Assembly (NCBI GenBank): GCA_017307955.1
Contig: JAFKFV010000008.1
Span: forward strand, 124,001-188,000
Direction: 5' to 3'
Length of the DNA: 64,000 bases
From: Allobosea sp.
Lineage (GTDB): Bacteria > Pseudomonadota > Alphaproteobacteria > Rhizobiales > Kaistiaceae
Both the position numbers and the translations under genes were made by a program. Of this stretch, positions 52,455 through 61,604 are shown piece by piece (the stretch's first letter is position 1; each line of letters starts with the position of its first letter). The notes below the pieces were generated by a model. It did not search any database and had not been told where the DNA came from. It saw only the letters and a list, made by a program, of their open reading frames with translations.

Positions 52455-53174
52455 TCAGCCCGCCTCGGCGGGCTTTTCCGCATAGCCGAGCCAGATCGCG
52501 CCGCTGAGCTTGCCCACGAGGGCGGCATGGGCGGCGCGATCCTCGTCCGTCAGCCGCGAGGGCAGCGGCACGGGACGGACATGGATGGCGCGCGCCGCGG
52601 CCGGCGTCGTGCCATCCGCCAGCTGCGCCGCCGTATCGTCCGGCACGAGGATGAGATCCGGCTGCCGCCCGCCGATCAGCTCCAGATAGACTTCCGCCAG
52701 AAGCTGCGCGTCGAGAAGACCGCCATGCAGCGTGCGCTTCGAGGTATCGACGCCATAGCGCGCGCAGAGCGCATCGAGCGAATTCTGCGCGTTCGGATGC
52801 TTCTTGCGCGCCAGCATCAGCGTGTCGACCACCCGCTCGGGTCCGACCGGCGCCATGCCGAGGCGCGCGAACTCGGCATTGATGAAGCCGATATCGAAGC
52901 TTGCATTATGCGCGATCAGCTTCGCGTCGCCGATGAAGTCCGCGAAGTCACCCGCAACGGCCGCGAAGACCGGCTTGTCGGCGAGGAACTCGTCGGAAAG
53001 GCCGTGGACGCGGAAGGCTTCCACCGGCATCGACCGCTCGGGATTCATGTAGACATGGAAGTGCCGGCCAGTCGGCAGGTGATTGTAGAGCTCGACGCAG
53101 CCGATCTCGACAAGACGGTCGCCCTTCAGTGGCTCGAGGCCGGTGGTCTCGGTGTCGAAGACGATCTCGCGCAC
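52455..53174 (-). CDS. dnaQ: DNA polymerase III epsilon subunit, GTG start
   Basis: DnaQ is the 3'-5' proofreading exonuclease of the replicative polymerase. The 239-residue protein shows ExoI VFDTETTGLEP, ExoII HNASFDIGFINAEF and ExoIII HGGLLDAQLLAEVY, with the four metal-binding acidic residues intact. A GTG at 53172-53174 gives the usual REIVFDTETTG beginning. It lies 82 bp after coaE on the same strand. Its place near the predicted origin is typical for this group. Confidence 0.96.
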   Translation of the reverse strand: MREIVFDTETTGLEPLKGDRLVEIGCVELYNHLPTGRHFHVYMNPERSMPVEAFRVHGLSDEFLADKPVFAAVAGDFADFIGDAKLIAHNASFDIGFINAEFARLGMAPVGPERVVDTLMLARKKHPNAQNSLDALCARYGVDTSKRTLHGGLLDAQLLAEVYLELIGGRQPDLILVPDDTAAQLADGTTPAAARAIHVRPVPLPSRLTDEDRAAHAALVGKLSGAIWLGYAEKPAEAG

Positions 53175-53256
53175 GCGGCGTGGTTCCTGTCCGGTATGAC
53201 TGAAGCGCCACCCATGGTGGCGACTGCGCCACCTGACCGCAAGTGCTTGGGCGCCG

Positions 53257-53865
53257 TTATCCCGCGCGGCCGGCCGCCGCGGCCGCGAGCGCGGTGAGGA
53301 TATCGGCGACAGCGCGCTCGGCGGCGGCAAGGCCATGGCCCGTATCGACGATGAAATGCGCGCGGCGGCGCTTCTCTTGATCCGCCATCTGGCGGTTGAG
53401 GATGGCCGCGAACCTCTCTTCCGTCATCCCCGGCCGCGCCAGCACGCGGGCGCGCTGGATCTCGGGCGCGGCCGTGACGACGACCACCATGTCGACCCGC
53501 TGCTCGCCGCCCGTCTCGAGCAGCAGCGGCACATCGACGAGGGCGACGCGGCGGCCCGCCGCGCGGGCGGCGGCGAGGAAGCGCGTCTCCTCCTCGCGCA
53601 CCAGCGGATGGACGGTGGCTTCCAGCGCCGCGAGCGCCGCGCGATCGCGCTGGACGATCGCGGCCAGCGCCACGCGGTCGATAGCGCCCTCCGCGACCGC
53701 GTCCGGAAACAGCGCTCCGACCGGTCCGACGGCTGCGCCGCCCTGATTATAGAGCCGGTGCACCGCCCGATCGGCATCGTGCACCGCGACGCCGTGGCGG
53801 GCGAACATCGCCGCCGTCGTCGACTTGCCCATGCCGATGGAGCCGGTGAGGCCGAGCGTGATCAC
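53257..53865 (-). CDS. coaE: Dephospho-CoA kinase, GTG start
   Basis: CoaE phosphorylates dephospho-CoA, the last step of CoA synthesis. The 202-residue protein starts ITLGLTGSIGMGKSTTAAMF, with the P-loop, and carries VAVHDADRAVHRLY and the LVDVPLLLETG substrate region. RQMADQEKRRRAHFIVDTG closes the lid domain. The GTG start at 53863-53865 overlaps the aroE stop (GTGA), so it is translationally coupled to aroE. Confidence 0.96.
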   Translation of the reverse strand: MITLGLTGSIGMGKSTTAAMFARHGVAVHDADRAVHRLYNQGGAAVGPVGALFPDAVAEGAIDRVALAAIVQRDRAALAALEATVHPLVREEETRFLAAARAAGRRVALVDVPLLLETGGEQRVDMVVVVTAAPEIQRARVLARPGMTEERFAAILNRQMADQEKRRRAHFIVDTGHGLAAAERAVADILTALAAAAAGRAG

Positions 53866-54716
53866 GCGGCGTGGCCCATATCGGCGAGGATGACGGCGCG
53901 GAGCTCCTCGGTGACCTCGGGCCGCACACCGAACCAGCGCTCGAAGCCCGGCGCCGCCTGGTGCAACAGCATGCCGAGCCCGTCGACGGTGGCGAGGCCG
54001 CGCAGCCGCGCAGCCTTGAGGAGCGGGGTTTCGAGCGGCACATAGACGATGTCGGTCACGAGGCAATCGTCTCGCGCCGGACCGAGATCGATCGCCAGCG
54101 GCGGCTGGCCTTCCATGCCGAGCGAGGTCGTGTTGACGATGATCGCCGCCTCGGCGAGGAGGCGCGGGACGTCCTCCCAGCCCGCCACCGCGAGCGGGGC
54201 GCCGAAGCGTTCGACCAGCGCCTCGGCCCGGTCGCGGCTGCGATTGACGACATGGATCGGACCGAAGCCGCGCGATTGCAGCGCATAGAGCACCGCCCGC
54301 GCCGCGCCGCCGGCGCCGAGCACGAGAGCGGGTCCCTCTATCGTGGCGAAAGCCGGCGACCTCTGGTCGAGATTGGCGAGGAAGCCGAGGGCATCGGTGT
54401 TGCCGCCGACGAGTTCGCCCTTCTCCAGCCACAGCGTGTTGACGGCGCCGAGCGCAGACGCGACGCCATCGGCCCGCGCCACGGCGGCGAAGGCGGCCTC
54501 CTTGTGCGGCACCGTGACATTGGCGCCGACGAACGCGCCGCCGACAAAGTTCGCGAGGAAGCCGTCGATCTCCTCGGGCGCGACGGCATGGCGGACATAG
54601 TCGCCGGCGATGCCGTAACGGGCGAGCCAGTGGCGATGGATGAGCGGCGAGCGCGAATGCTTCACCGGCCAGCCGATCACGGCGGCGACCGGCGCGCCGG
54701 CGGTCGATGAACTCAT
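53862..54716 (-). CDS. aroE: Shikimate dehydrogenase
   Basis: AroE reduces dehydroshikimate to shikimate with NADPH in aromatic amino-acid synthesis. The 284-residue protein has the shikimate-binding GWPVKHSRSPLIHRHW and NVTVPHKEAAF (catalytic Lys). It also has the nucleotide loop VLGAGGAARAVLYAL with NRSRDRA and the C-terminal ATVDGLGMLLHQAAPGFERW. All motifs are intact. It overlaps maf by four bases and coaE by four. Confidence 0.96.
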   Translation of the reverse strand: MSSSTAGAPVAAVIGWPVKHSRSPLIHRHWLARYGIAGDYVRHAVAPEEIDGFLANFVGGAFVGANVTVPHKEAAFAAVARADGVASALGAVNTLWLEKGELVGGNTDALGFLANLDQRSPAFATIEGPALVLGAGGAARAVLYALQSRGFGPIHVVNRSRDRAEALVERFGAPLAVAGWEDVPRLLAEAAIIVNTTSLGMEGQPPLAIDLGPARDDCLVTDIVYVPLETPLLKAARLRGLATVDGLGMLLHQAAPGFERWFGVRPEVTEELRAVILADMGHAA

Positions 54717-55321
54717 GGGGTGTTCTCCTGGTCGATGAGGCCGCGCGCGCGAAGCCAGCCGATCAGCGGCAGCAGCGGCAGTCCGAGAATGGTGAAATAG
54801 TCGCCTTCGATGGCCTCGAACAGCCGGACCCCGACGCCTTCGAGGTGATAGGCGCCGACGGAGCCGAAGATGCCCTCGCCGGCCTCGTCGAGATAGCGCT
54901 CGATCGAAACCGCCGACAGCGGCCGCATCGTCAGCCGCGCGTCCGCGACATGCTGCCAGACGCAGCCCGTTCCTTCCGCGACGACGACCGCCGAGACCAG
55001 GCGATGCGTGCGGCCCTGCAATTCGCCGATCTGGCGGCGGGCGCCCGCGCGGTCGCCGGACTTCACGAGCCGCCGGCCACCCAGATCGAGCACCTGGTCG
55101 GCGCCGATCACCACCGCCCCGGGCCGCAGCGCCAGCACAGCCTCCGCCTTGGCCCGGGCGAGTGCCAGCGCGATCGACTCCGACGGTTCGCCGGCGGCGA
55201 TCAGCGGCGCCTCCAGCGCGCGCTCGTCGACCGGCGCGGCGAGGCTGGCGAAGGTCAGGCCGGCCTGGGCGAGCAGGCTTTTGCGCGCCGCGCTGGTCGA
55301 GGCGAGGATCATCGGCGTCAT
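54713..55321 (-). CDS. maf: Maf-family nucleoside triphosphate pyrophosphatase
   Basis: Maf proteins hydrolyse non-canonical nucleotides and can inhibit septation when overproduced. The 202-residue protein begins MILASTSAARKSLLAQAGL, carries the VIGADQVLDLGGRRLVKSGD active-site region, and ends in FTILGLPLLPLIGWLRARG. Two Maf subfamilies (dTTP/UTP and 7-methyl-GTP) exist. The GADQV motif with a Gln-free loop resembles the 7-methyl-GTP type, but this is not decided. It overlaps PPSR and aroE by four bases each. Confidence 0.93.
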   Translation of the reverse strand: MTPMILASTSAARKSLLAQAGLTFASLAAPVDERALEAPLIAAGEPSESIALALARAKAEAVLALRPGAVVIGADQVLDLGGRRLVKSGDRAGARRQIGELQGRTHRLVSAVVVAEGTGCVWQHVADARLTMRPLSAVSIERYLDEAGEGIFGSVGAYHLEGVGVRLFEAIEGDYFTILGLPLLPLIGWLRARGLIDQENTP

Positions 55322-56154
55322 TCGCGGCTCTCCAGCGCGCCGCCCTTCCGGAGCGAGAGGATCGCCGCCGCGGTCTCCTCGATCGAGCGCCGCGTCACGT
55401 CGATCACCGGCCAGCCCTTGCGCGCGCAGATGCGGCGGGTGGACGCGATCTCAGCCGCCACCGCCGCGCGGTCGACATAGGGATCGTCGCTGCCGAGGCC
55501 GGAAAAGGCGAGGACGCGGTTCTCGCGCATCTGCACGATGCGGTCCGCCGTCGCGACCAGCCCGACGATCAGCGGCCCGGTGACGCGCTCGAGCTCGGCC
55601 GGCAGCGAGACGCCCGGCACGACCGGGATATTGGCGGTGCGGACGCCGCGATTGGCGAGATAGATGCTGGTCGGCGTCTTCGAAGTGCGGCTGACGCCGA
55701 TGATGACGATCTCGGCGAGGTCGAGATCCTCCAGCATCTGCCCGTCGTCATGCATCATGGCGAAGGTCAGCGCCTCGATGCGGCGAAAATAGTCACCGTC
55801 GAGCGCATGCTGCGCGCCGGCCCGCCCCTCGGACGACGCGCCGAGATAGGACTGGAACACCTGCAACACCGGATCGAGCACCGAGAAGCAGGGCACGGCG
55901 ATCAGCCGGCAGCCGGCTTCCAGCGGATCGGCGATGCTGCGATCGACGAGCGTGAAGAGAACGATGCCCGGCTCGCGCTCGATATCGAGGAGAATGCGCT
56001 CGACCTGCTTGGGCGAGCGCGTCATGGCGTGGATGTGCTCGATGACCGAAACGCCGGGATACTGCGCCGTCGCGGCCCGCGCGACGGTGAGCAGCGTCTC
56101 GCCGGTGGCGTCGGAAACGAGATGGAGATGGAGATGCCGAAGCTCGTTCTTCAC
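55318..56154 (-). CDS. PEP synthase/PPDK regulatory kinase-pyrophosphorylase (PPSR, DUF299/RP001), GTG start
   Basis: This 278-residue protein is the DUF299 bifunctional kinase/pyrophosphorylase that switches phosphoenolpyruvate synthase or pyruvate phosphate dikinase. It has the N-terminal LHLHLVSDATGETLL, the IIGVSRTSKTPTSIYLANRG block with a P-loop-like GVSRTSKTPTS, and the C-terminal STRRICARKGWPVIDVTRRS. A GTG at 56152-56154 gives the usual KNELRHLHLHL beginning. It is divergent from hemE across 418 bp. In Caulobacter this same pair (duf299 and hemE) flanks the replication origin. Confidence 0.92.
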   Translation of the reverse strand: MKNELRHLHLHLVSDATGETLLTVARAATAQYPGVSVIEHIHAMTRSPKQVERILLDIEREPGIVLFTLVDRSIADPLEAGCRLIAVPCFSVLDPVLQVFQSYLGASSEGRAGAQHALDGDYFRRIEALTFAMMHDDGQMLEDLDLAEIVIIGVSRTSKTPTSIYLANRGVRTANIPVVPGVSLPAELERVTGPLIVGLVATADRIVQMRENRVLAFSGLGSDDPYVDRAAVAAEIASTRRICARKGWPVIDVTRRSIEETAAAILSLRKGGALESRE

Positions 56155-56572
56155 GTCCTTGTCCCCAGCCCTGTGCATGGAGGCGCACAAAGGGGGCGAA
56201 AGCCCCGCACCCCCGTCCCTTCTCCCCGATGCGGCCCCGGCGATCAACAGGCCCTGGCTCTGGGGAAAGATCGCCGGCCCGAACAAGTGAATCGTGAATC
56301 CGCCGCTCGCCGCCCCAATTCCTAACGAAAGGTTAACAGGCTGCTCCGGATCGTTCGAATTTTAACGACTGCGAAAGACCTGCGCCGATTCAAGGGCCTG
56401 ACGGGGGCGGCGCGAGTCTTGTCCCCGAATCCCCCAGCCGCTCCCGTCGGCCGGGCAGCGCCTATGCCGCAGCGGCGGTCGATTGTGGACGACCGCGAAT
56501 GACGCTAATTCCCCCCTCAAGAAGAAGAAACAAAAGATTCAAGGCTCTCTTTTTAGGGATGAAGGAGGTGTG
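56155..56572. other. Predicted chromosomal replication origin (oriC)
   Basis: This 418-bp gap between divergent PPSR and hemE has no gene and is the position of oriC in Caulobacter and of predicted origins in other alphaproteobacteria. Sequence signs: a CtrA-like dyad CTAA-N7-TTAA at 56322-56336 and a second TTAA at 56362-56365. DnaA-box-like 9-mers with up to two mismatches are TTGTCCCCA at 56159-56167, CGATCAACA at 56241-56249 and TGTGGACGA at 56484-56492. TTGTCCCC also recurs at 56419. An AT-rich tract covers about 56519-56558. TTGTGG (56483) and TAATTC (56506) could be the hemE promoter. No perfect TTATCCACA is present, so the call rests mainly on synteny. Confidence 0.65.
56193..56206. 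other. Small GAAA-loop hairpin beside PPSR start
   Basis: GGGGC and GCCCC form a 5-bp stem around GAAA, about 40 bases upstream of the PPSR start codon on its coding strand side. It lies within the predicted origin gap and may be a leader structure for PPSR. The stem is short. Confidence 0.25.
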
Positions 56573-57619
56573 GTGACGGACGCCGGCACGACGCAGCGCG
56601 AGGCCTCTCGGTTCCTCGCCGTTCTCGACGGTGCAGCCGTCTCGCCCCCGCCGATCTGGCTGATGCGGCAGGCAGGCCGCTATCTCCCCGAATATCGCGC
56701 GCTCCGGGCCGAGGCCGGCGGCTTCCTCGACCTCTGCTTCGATCCCGTCCGCGCCGCCCGCGTCACGCTGCAGCCGATCGAGCGCTTCGGCTTCGACGCG
56801 GCGATCCTCTTCTCCGACATCCTCGTCATCCCTCATGCGATGGGCCGCAGCGTCCGCTTCGCCGAGGGCGAGGGGCCGCGCCTCGAACCGATCTCTCCCG
56901 AGGGCATCGAGGCTCTCGAGGTGGAACGCGTCGTGGAGCGGCTCGCGAGCGTGCTGGAGACCGTCGAGCGTGTCCGCGGCAGCCTGCCCGCCTCGACGGC
57001 CCTGATCGGCTTCTGTGGCGCTCCCTTCACGGTGGCGACCTATATGATCGCCGGGCGCGGTACGCCCGACCAGGCGCCTGCCCGCCTGCTGGCCGCCCGC
57101 GACCCCGATCGCTTCCAGCTGCTGATCGACCGGCTGGTCGAGGCTTCGATCGTCTATCTCGTCGCTCAGCTCGAGGCCGGCGCCGACGCGGTGCAGATTT
57201 TCGACAGCTGGGCCGGTGTGCTGGCGCCTGAGAGTTTACGCCGCTGGAGCGAAGAGCCGATCGCCCGCATCGTCGCCGGTGTCCGGGCGCGCAAGCCCGG
57301 CGCGCGCGTCATCGGCTTCCCGAAAGGCATCGACCGCGCCGTGGCGCCCTTCGCGGCGGCGACGGGCGTCAATGCCGTCGGTGTCGACTGGACGGTCCCG
57401 CTTCGCGCCGTCCGCGAGGAGCTTGGCGGCCGCTGCGCCCTGCAGGGCAATCTCGATCCGATGCTGCTCGTCGCGGGCGGACCCGCGCTTGACGCGGCCA
57501 TGGACGAGATCCTGGACGCGATGACTGGGGCGCGCTTCATCTTCAATCTCGGCCACGGCATCGTGCCGGAGACGCCGATCGCCCATGTCGAGCATTTGAT
57601 CCGCCGCGTGCGCGGCTGA
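56573..57619 (+). CDS. hemE: Uroporphyrinogen decarboxylase, GTG start
   Basis: HemE decarboxylates uroporphyrinogen III to coproporphyrinogen III in haem synthesis. The 348-residue protein has the signature [19 protein letters not shown], with the catalytic-site residues, then [31 protein letters not shown] and [13 protein letters not shown] perfect ribosome site AAGGAGG (56562-56568) precedes GTG at 56573, so this GTG is the start; an adjacent GTG at 56570 is too close. It begins the hemE-hemJ-rho unit right beside the predicted origin. Confidence 0.96.
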   Translation: MTDAGTTQREASRFLAVLDGAAVSPPPIWLMRQAGRYLPEYRALRAEAGGFLDLCFDPVRAARVTLQPIERFGFDAAILFSDILVIPHAMGRSVRFAEGEGPRLEPISPEGIEALEVERVVERLASVLETVERVRGSLPASTALIGFCGAPFTVATYMIAGRGTPDQAPARLLAARDPDRFQLLIDRLVEASIVYLVAQLEAGADAVQIFDSWAGVLAPESLRRWSEEPIARIVAGVRARKPGARVIGFPKGIDRAVAPFAAATGVNAVGVDWTVPLRAVREELGGRCALQGNLDPMLLVAGGPALDAAMDEILDAMTGARFIFNLGHGIVPETPIAHVEHLIRRVRG

Positions 57620-57633
57620 GCCGGAGACGATCG

Positions 57634-58065
57634 ATGGCCGATTACTATCTTTGGCTCAAGGCGCTGCACATCATCGCGGTGATCAGCTGGATGGCGGGCA
57701 TCTTCTACCTGCCCCGCCTCTATATCTACCACACGGCCGCGCCGGCCGGCTCGGAGCAGTCGGAGACGTTCAAGGTGATGGAGCGGAAGCTGCTGCGCAT
57801 CATCATGAATCCGGCGATGATCGTCGTCTGGTTGACGGGCTTTTCGCTGGTCTTCATCCTGCGTGTCGACCGCGAGCCGTGGTTCATGGCCAAGTTCGCC
57901 CTTGTCATCGTGATGACGGCGTTCCACATGTGGCTTGCAAAGCGTCGCAGGGCCTTCGCCGAGGATCGCAACGACCTCTCCGGCAGGACCTACCGGATCG
58001 CCAACGAGATTCCGACGCTCCTGATGATCCTGATCGTCGTCCTGGTCGTGGTGAAGCCTTTCTGA
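57634..58065 (+). CDS. hemJ: Protoporphyrinogen IX oxidase HemJ
   Basis: HemJ oxidises protoporphyrinogen IX to protoporphyrin IX in the membrane and replaces HemG/HemY in many alphaproteobacteria. The 143-residue protein has four hydrophobic helices, the conserved histidine at H12 in LKALHIIAVISWMAGIFYLP and the PRLYIYH motif. A lysine-containing loop (PWFMAKFALVIVMTAFHMWL) holds the second key Lys. It starts 14 bp after hemE, so it is cotranscribed. Confidence 0.93.
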   Translation: MADYYLWLKALHIIAVISWMAGIFYLPRLYIYHTAAPAGSEQSETFKVMERKLLRIIMNPAMIVVWLTGFSLVFILRVDREPWFMAKFALVIVMTAFHMWLAKRRRAFAEDRNDLSGRTYRIANEIPTLLMILIVVLVVVKPF

Positions 58066-58280
58066 ACGGCTCCGTCACATTTCAGCAGACGGCTTGCTCC
58101 GCGGCGCCCGAGCGACTATGGTGCGCCATCTTATCGAAGCAGACCGGTGCGGGTCGGCCGAGCCCAAGGGCCAGCTCACGCACCATGCCGATGCCAATTC
58201 CCTGCGCATCCAGGCTCAAGTTCTGCCAATCCCCTCGATGATACGCTTTCGACTGAATCCAAGCGAGATTCGCAAAACTC

Positions 58281-59546
58281 ATGCGTGAAATGAAACTTCA
58301 GGACCTCAAGTCCAAATCCCCGACGGAGCTGCTGGCCTTCGCCGAGGAACTCGAGGTCGAGAACGCCAGCACCCTGCGCAAGCAGGAACTGATGTTCGCG
58401 ATCCTCAAGCAGCTGGCCGCGAGCGATGTCGAGATCATCGGCCAGGGCGTCGTCGAGGTGTTGCAGGACGGCTTCGGCTTCCTCCGCTCTCCCGACGCCA
58501 ACTATCTCGCCGGCCCCGACGACATCTACGTCTCGCCCTCCCAGATCCGCCGCTTCTCGCTTCGAACCGGCGACACGGTCGAGGGCAATATCCGCAGCCC
58601 CAAGGACGGCGAGCGCTATTTCGCCCTCCTGAAGGTCAACACGATCAATTTCGAAGACCCCGAAAAGGCCCGCCACAAGGTCCATTTCGACAATCTGACG
58701 CCGCTCTACCCGAACGAACGCTTCCGCATGGAGCTGGATGTTCCCACCGGCAAGGACATGACGCCGCGGATCATCGATCTGGTGGCGCCCCTCGGCAAAG
58801 GCCAGCGCGCGCTCGTCACCGCGCCGCCGCGCACCGGCAAGACGGTGTTCCTGCAGAACATCGCCTCCTCCATCGCCCATAACCATCCCGAGTGCTACCT
58901 CATCGTCCTGCTCATCGACGAGCGGCCCGAGGAAGTCACCGACATGCAGCGATCGGTGAAGGGCGAGGTGATCTCCTCGACCTTCGACGAGCCCGCCACC
59001 CGCCACGTCGCCGTCGCCGAGATGGTCATCGAGAAGGCCAAGCGCCTCGTCGAACATGGCCGCGACGTCGTCATCCTGCTCGATTCGATTACCCGCCTCG
59101 GCCGCGCCTACAACACGGTCGTGCCGTCCTCCGGCAAGGTGCTGACCGGCGGCGTCGACGCCAATGCGCTGCAGCGTCCGAAGCGCTTCTTCGGCGCGGC
59201 GCGCAATATCGAGGAAGGCGGGTCGCTGACCATCATCGCGACGGCGCTGATCGATACCGGCAGCCGCATGGACGAGGTGATCTTCGAGGAGTTCAAGGGT
59301 ACCGGCAATTCGGAGATCATTCTCGACCGCAAGGTGGCCGACAAGCGCGTCTTCCCGGCGATCGACATCACCCGCTCCGGCACGCGCAAGGAGGAACTCC
59401 TCGTTCCTTCCGACATCCTCAAGAAGATGTATGTCCTGCGCCGCATCCTGATGCCCATGGGCACGGTCGATGCCATCGAGTTCCTGCTCGACAAGATGCG
59501 CCAGACCAAGAGCAATGCCGACTTCTTCGACCAGATGAACACCTGA
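58281..59546 (+). CDS. rho: Transcription termination factor Rho
   Basis: Rho is the hexameric RNA-dependent ATPase that ends transcription. The 421-residue protein has an N-terminal RNA-binding domain ([32 protein letters not shown]) and Walker [30 protein letters not shown] and the Q/R-loop [17 protein letters not shown] follow. The N-terminus is shorter than in actinobacteria, with no insertion. A 215-bp leader with no gene precedes it, consistent with Rho autoregulation by its own leader. It is convergent with the DUF255 gene five bases downstream. Confidence 0.97.
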   Translation: MREMKLQDLKSKSPTELLAFAEELEVENASTLRKQELMFAILKQLAASDVEIIGQGVVEVLQDGFGFLRSPDANYLAGPDDIYVSPSQIRRFSLRTGDTVEGNIRSPKDGERYFALLKVNTINFEDPEKARHKVHFDNLTPLYPNERFRMELDVPTGKDMTPRIIDLVAPLGKGQRALVTAPPRTGKTVFLQNIASSIAHNHPECYLIVLLIDERPEEVTDMQRSVKGEVISSTFDEPATRHVAVAEMVIEKAKRLVEHGRDVVILLDSITRLGRAYNTVVPSSGKVLTGGVDANALQRPKRFFGAARNIEEGGSLTIIATALIDTGSRMDEVIFEEFKGTGNSEIILDRKVADKRVFPAIDITRSGTRKEELLVPSDILKKMYVLRRILMPMGTVDAIEFLLDKMRQTKSNADFFDQMNT

Positions 59547-59551
59547 CGGGC

Positions 59552-61564
59552 TTATCCGCCGGGCTCGAGCAGGGCCGCGAGTTCGGCCTCGTCGGTGACT
59601 GGCAGCGAACACCGCCCTTCGTGACAGACATAGGCCGTCGGCTTGCCCCCGACGGCCTTTTTGTCATGCGCGGGATGCGTCGGCGGCAGCGCGCTCGCCT
59701 CCCCACGGATGTCGAGAACGAAGCGGCGCGACCACGACCGGCGGATCGCCGGCAGCAGGGCCTCGGCCGTGGTCCCTGCAGGGAGGATGATCACCAGCGT
59801 CGTGATGCGGAGGCGGAGATCGACCGCCGCGAACAGGCTGGCCGTTCCGAAGACATTGGCCACCATGTCGCCCGCTGCCGCGGCAAGGATCGCATCCGCC
59901 GCCGCCCTGTGTTCGTCGGCGCCGGTGAGCGCCCAGAGCCGGCAATGGGCTTCTGCCGCCATTCCATGCGCGTTCGGCGTCGCTTCGTCGAACCGCTCGG
60001 CGCGTCTCAGGATCAGCCGGTCGCCATCGTCCGGGGCGAGGCAGAACCCGTCGGCGCCGTCGCCGTGATGCTGCCAGAGCAGCGCGAGGAACCGCGCCGC
60101 GTCGGACTGGTAGGCCGCCTTGGCCGTCACCTGATGGAGCGCGAGCGCCGCGCGGGCGAGACCGGCGAGATCGGTCGCGAGCCCCAGCCGGCCGCTACGG
60201 CCCTTGGCGTAGACATGCACCGGCCTTTCGTCGACGGAGACGCTATCGCCGAGGAAGCGATAGACGCTCTCGGCGCGAGCGATCCAGTCCGGCCGCTCCA
60301 GAAGGAAGCCGGCCGTCGCAAGGCCGGCGATGACGAGCGCGTTCCAGTCGGTGAGGATCTGGTCATCGAGCGCCGGCCGCGGGCGGGTCTCGCGATGCTC
60401 CCGCATGCGCTCCAGAAGCTTGAGCCGCCTGGCCTCGTCGGCGGGAGAGAGGGTTTCGGGGTGGCGGAGCCGGTTCGGTACCGACTTCCCTTCCCAGTTG
60501 CCGCCCGGCGCGATGTCATAGAGCTCGGCCATGAAGGCGCCGTCCTCGGCGCCGAGCAGCGCCAGCAGTTCGGCATGGTCCCAGACGGTGAAGCTCCCCT
60601 CGACCCCGGCGGCGTCGGCATCGAGCCCCGAGGCGAAGCCGCCTTCGGGGAGAAGCAGCTCGCGCTCCATGAAGGCGATGGTGCCGGCGATGCGGCCGCG
60701 CAGAAGCGCCGGATCGGCAGCATGGCCAAGATCGATCGCCAGTTGCTCGACCAGCTGAGCATTGTCGTAGAGCATCTTCTCGAAATGCGGCACCAGCCAT
60801 TCGGCATCGGTGCTGTAGCGGGCGAGGCCGCCGCCGACATGATCATAGATGCCGCCGTCGACGAGGCCGCGATGCGTGGCATCGACGAGCGCTCGAAGAT
60901 CGGGACGGTTCATGCGCTCGGCCGACCGCGCCAGGAAGTCCTGCACCGAGGCATTGGGAAATTTCGGCGCTCCCTTGGTGCCGCCACGCACGGGGTCCAT
61001 CAGCCCCGCAAGCGTTTCGGCGGCGCGGTCGAGAAGGTCCGGTCCGAGCGTCGCGCCATCCGGCCGCGTCCGGGCGAGATGGGCGACGACCCGGTCTCCC
61101 TGCTCGGCCAGTGCTGCGCGATCCTCGCGATAGATCGCCGCTACCTTGCGCAGGATGTCGCGAAAACCGGGGCGGCCGTAGCGCGCCTCGGGCGGGAAAT
61201 AGGTGCCGCCCCAGATCGGCTTGCCGTCCGGCGTCAGGAACATGGTGAGCGGCCAGCCGCCCTGTTCGCCGAAGGCGTGCAGCGCCGCCATATAGAGCTG
61301 GTCGATATCGGGGCGCTCCTGTCGATCGACCTTGATGTTGACGAAGAGAGCGTTCATGACCGCCGCGGTCTCGGGATCCTCGAACGACTCGTGCGCCATC
61401 ACGTGGCACCAATGGCAGGCCGCGTAGCCGACCGACAGAAGGATCGGGCGATCCGAGGCCGCCGCCTCGTCGAGTGCGGCGTCGCCCCAAGGGCGCCAGT
61501 CGACGGGATTGTCCTTGTGCTGCAGGAGATAGGGGCTGGTCTCGAGGGCGAGCAGGTTGAACAT
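59552..61564 (-). CDS. DUF255/YyaL-type thioredoxin-fold protein
   Basis: This 670-residue protein has an N-terminal thioredoxin-like DUF255 domain (LALETSPYLLQHKDNPVDW; YAACHWCHVMAHESFED with a CXXC pair). A long six-hairpin glycosidase-like region follows (GGIYDHVGGGLARYSTD; WLVPHFEKMLYDNAQL), as in the human spermatogenesis-associated SPATA20 family. Function is not established. It sits on the opposite strand between rho and mnmE, interrupting a cluster that is usually continuous. The ATG at 61564 is chosen; 61573 is an alternative. Confidence 0.9.
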   Translation of the reverse strand: MFNLLALETSPYLLQHKDNPVDWRPWGDAALDEAAASDRPILLSVGYAACHWCHVMAHESFEDPETAAVMNALFVNIKVDRQERPDIDQLYMAALHAFGEQGGWPLTMFLTPDGKPIWGGTYFPPEARYGRPGFRDILRKVAAIYREDRAALAEQGDRVVAHLARTRPDGATLGPDLLDRAAETLAGLMDPVRGGTKGAPKFPNASVQDFLARSAERMNRPDLRALVDATHRGLVDGGIYDHVGGGLARYSTDAEWLVPHFEKMLYDNAQLVEQLAIDLGHAADPALLRGRIAGTIAFMERELLLPEGGFASGLDADAAGVEGSFTVWDHAELLALLGAEDGAFMAELYDIAPGGNWEGKSVPNRLRHPETLSPADEARRLKLLERMREHRETRPRPALDDQILTDWNALVIAGLATAGFLLERPDWIARAESVYRFLGDSVSVDERPVHVYAKGRSGRLGLATDLAGLARAALALHQVTAKAAYQSDAARFLALLWQHHGDGADGFCLAPDDGDRLILRRAERFDEATPNAHGMAAEAHCRLWALTGADEHRAAADAILAAAAGDMVANVFGTASLFAAVDLRLRITTLVIILPAGTTAEALLPAIRRSWSRRFVLDIRGEASALPPTHPAHDKKAVGGKPTAYVCHEGRCSLPVTDEAELAALLEPGG

Positions 61565-61604
61565 CGGGATCATCCGTTGATCGGGCGTGACGAGGATAGG
61601 GCGA

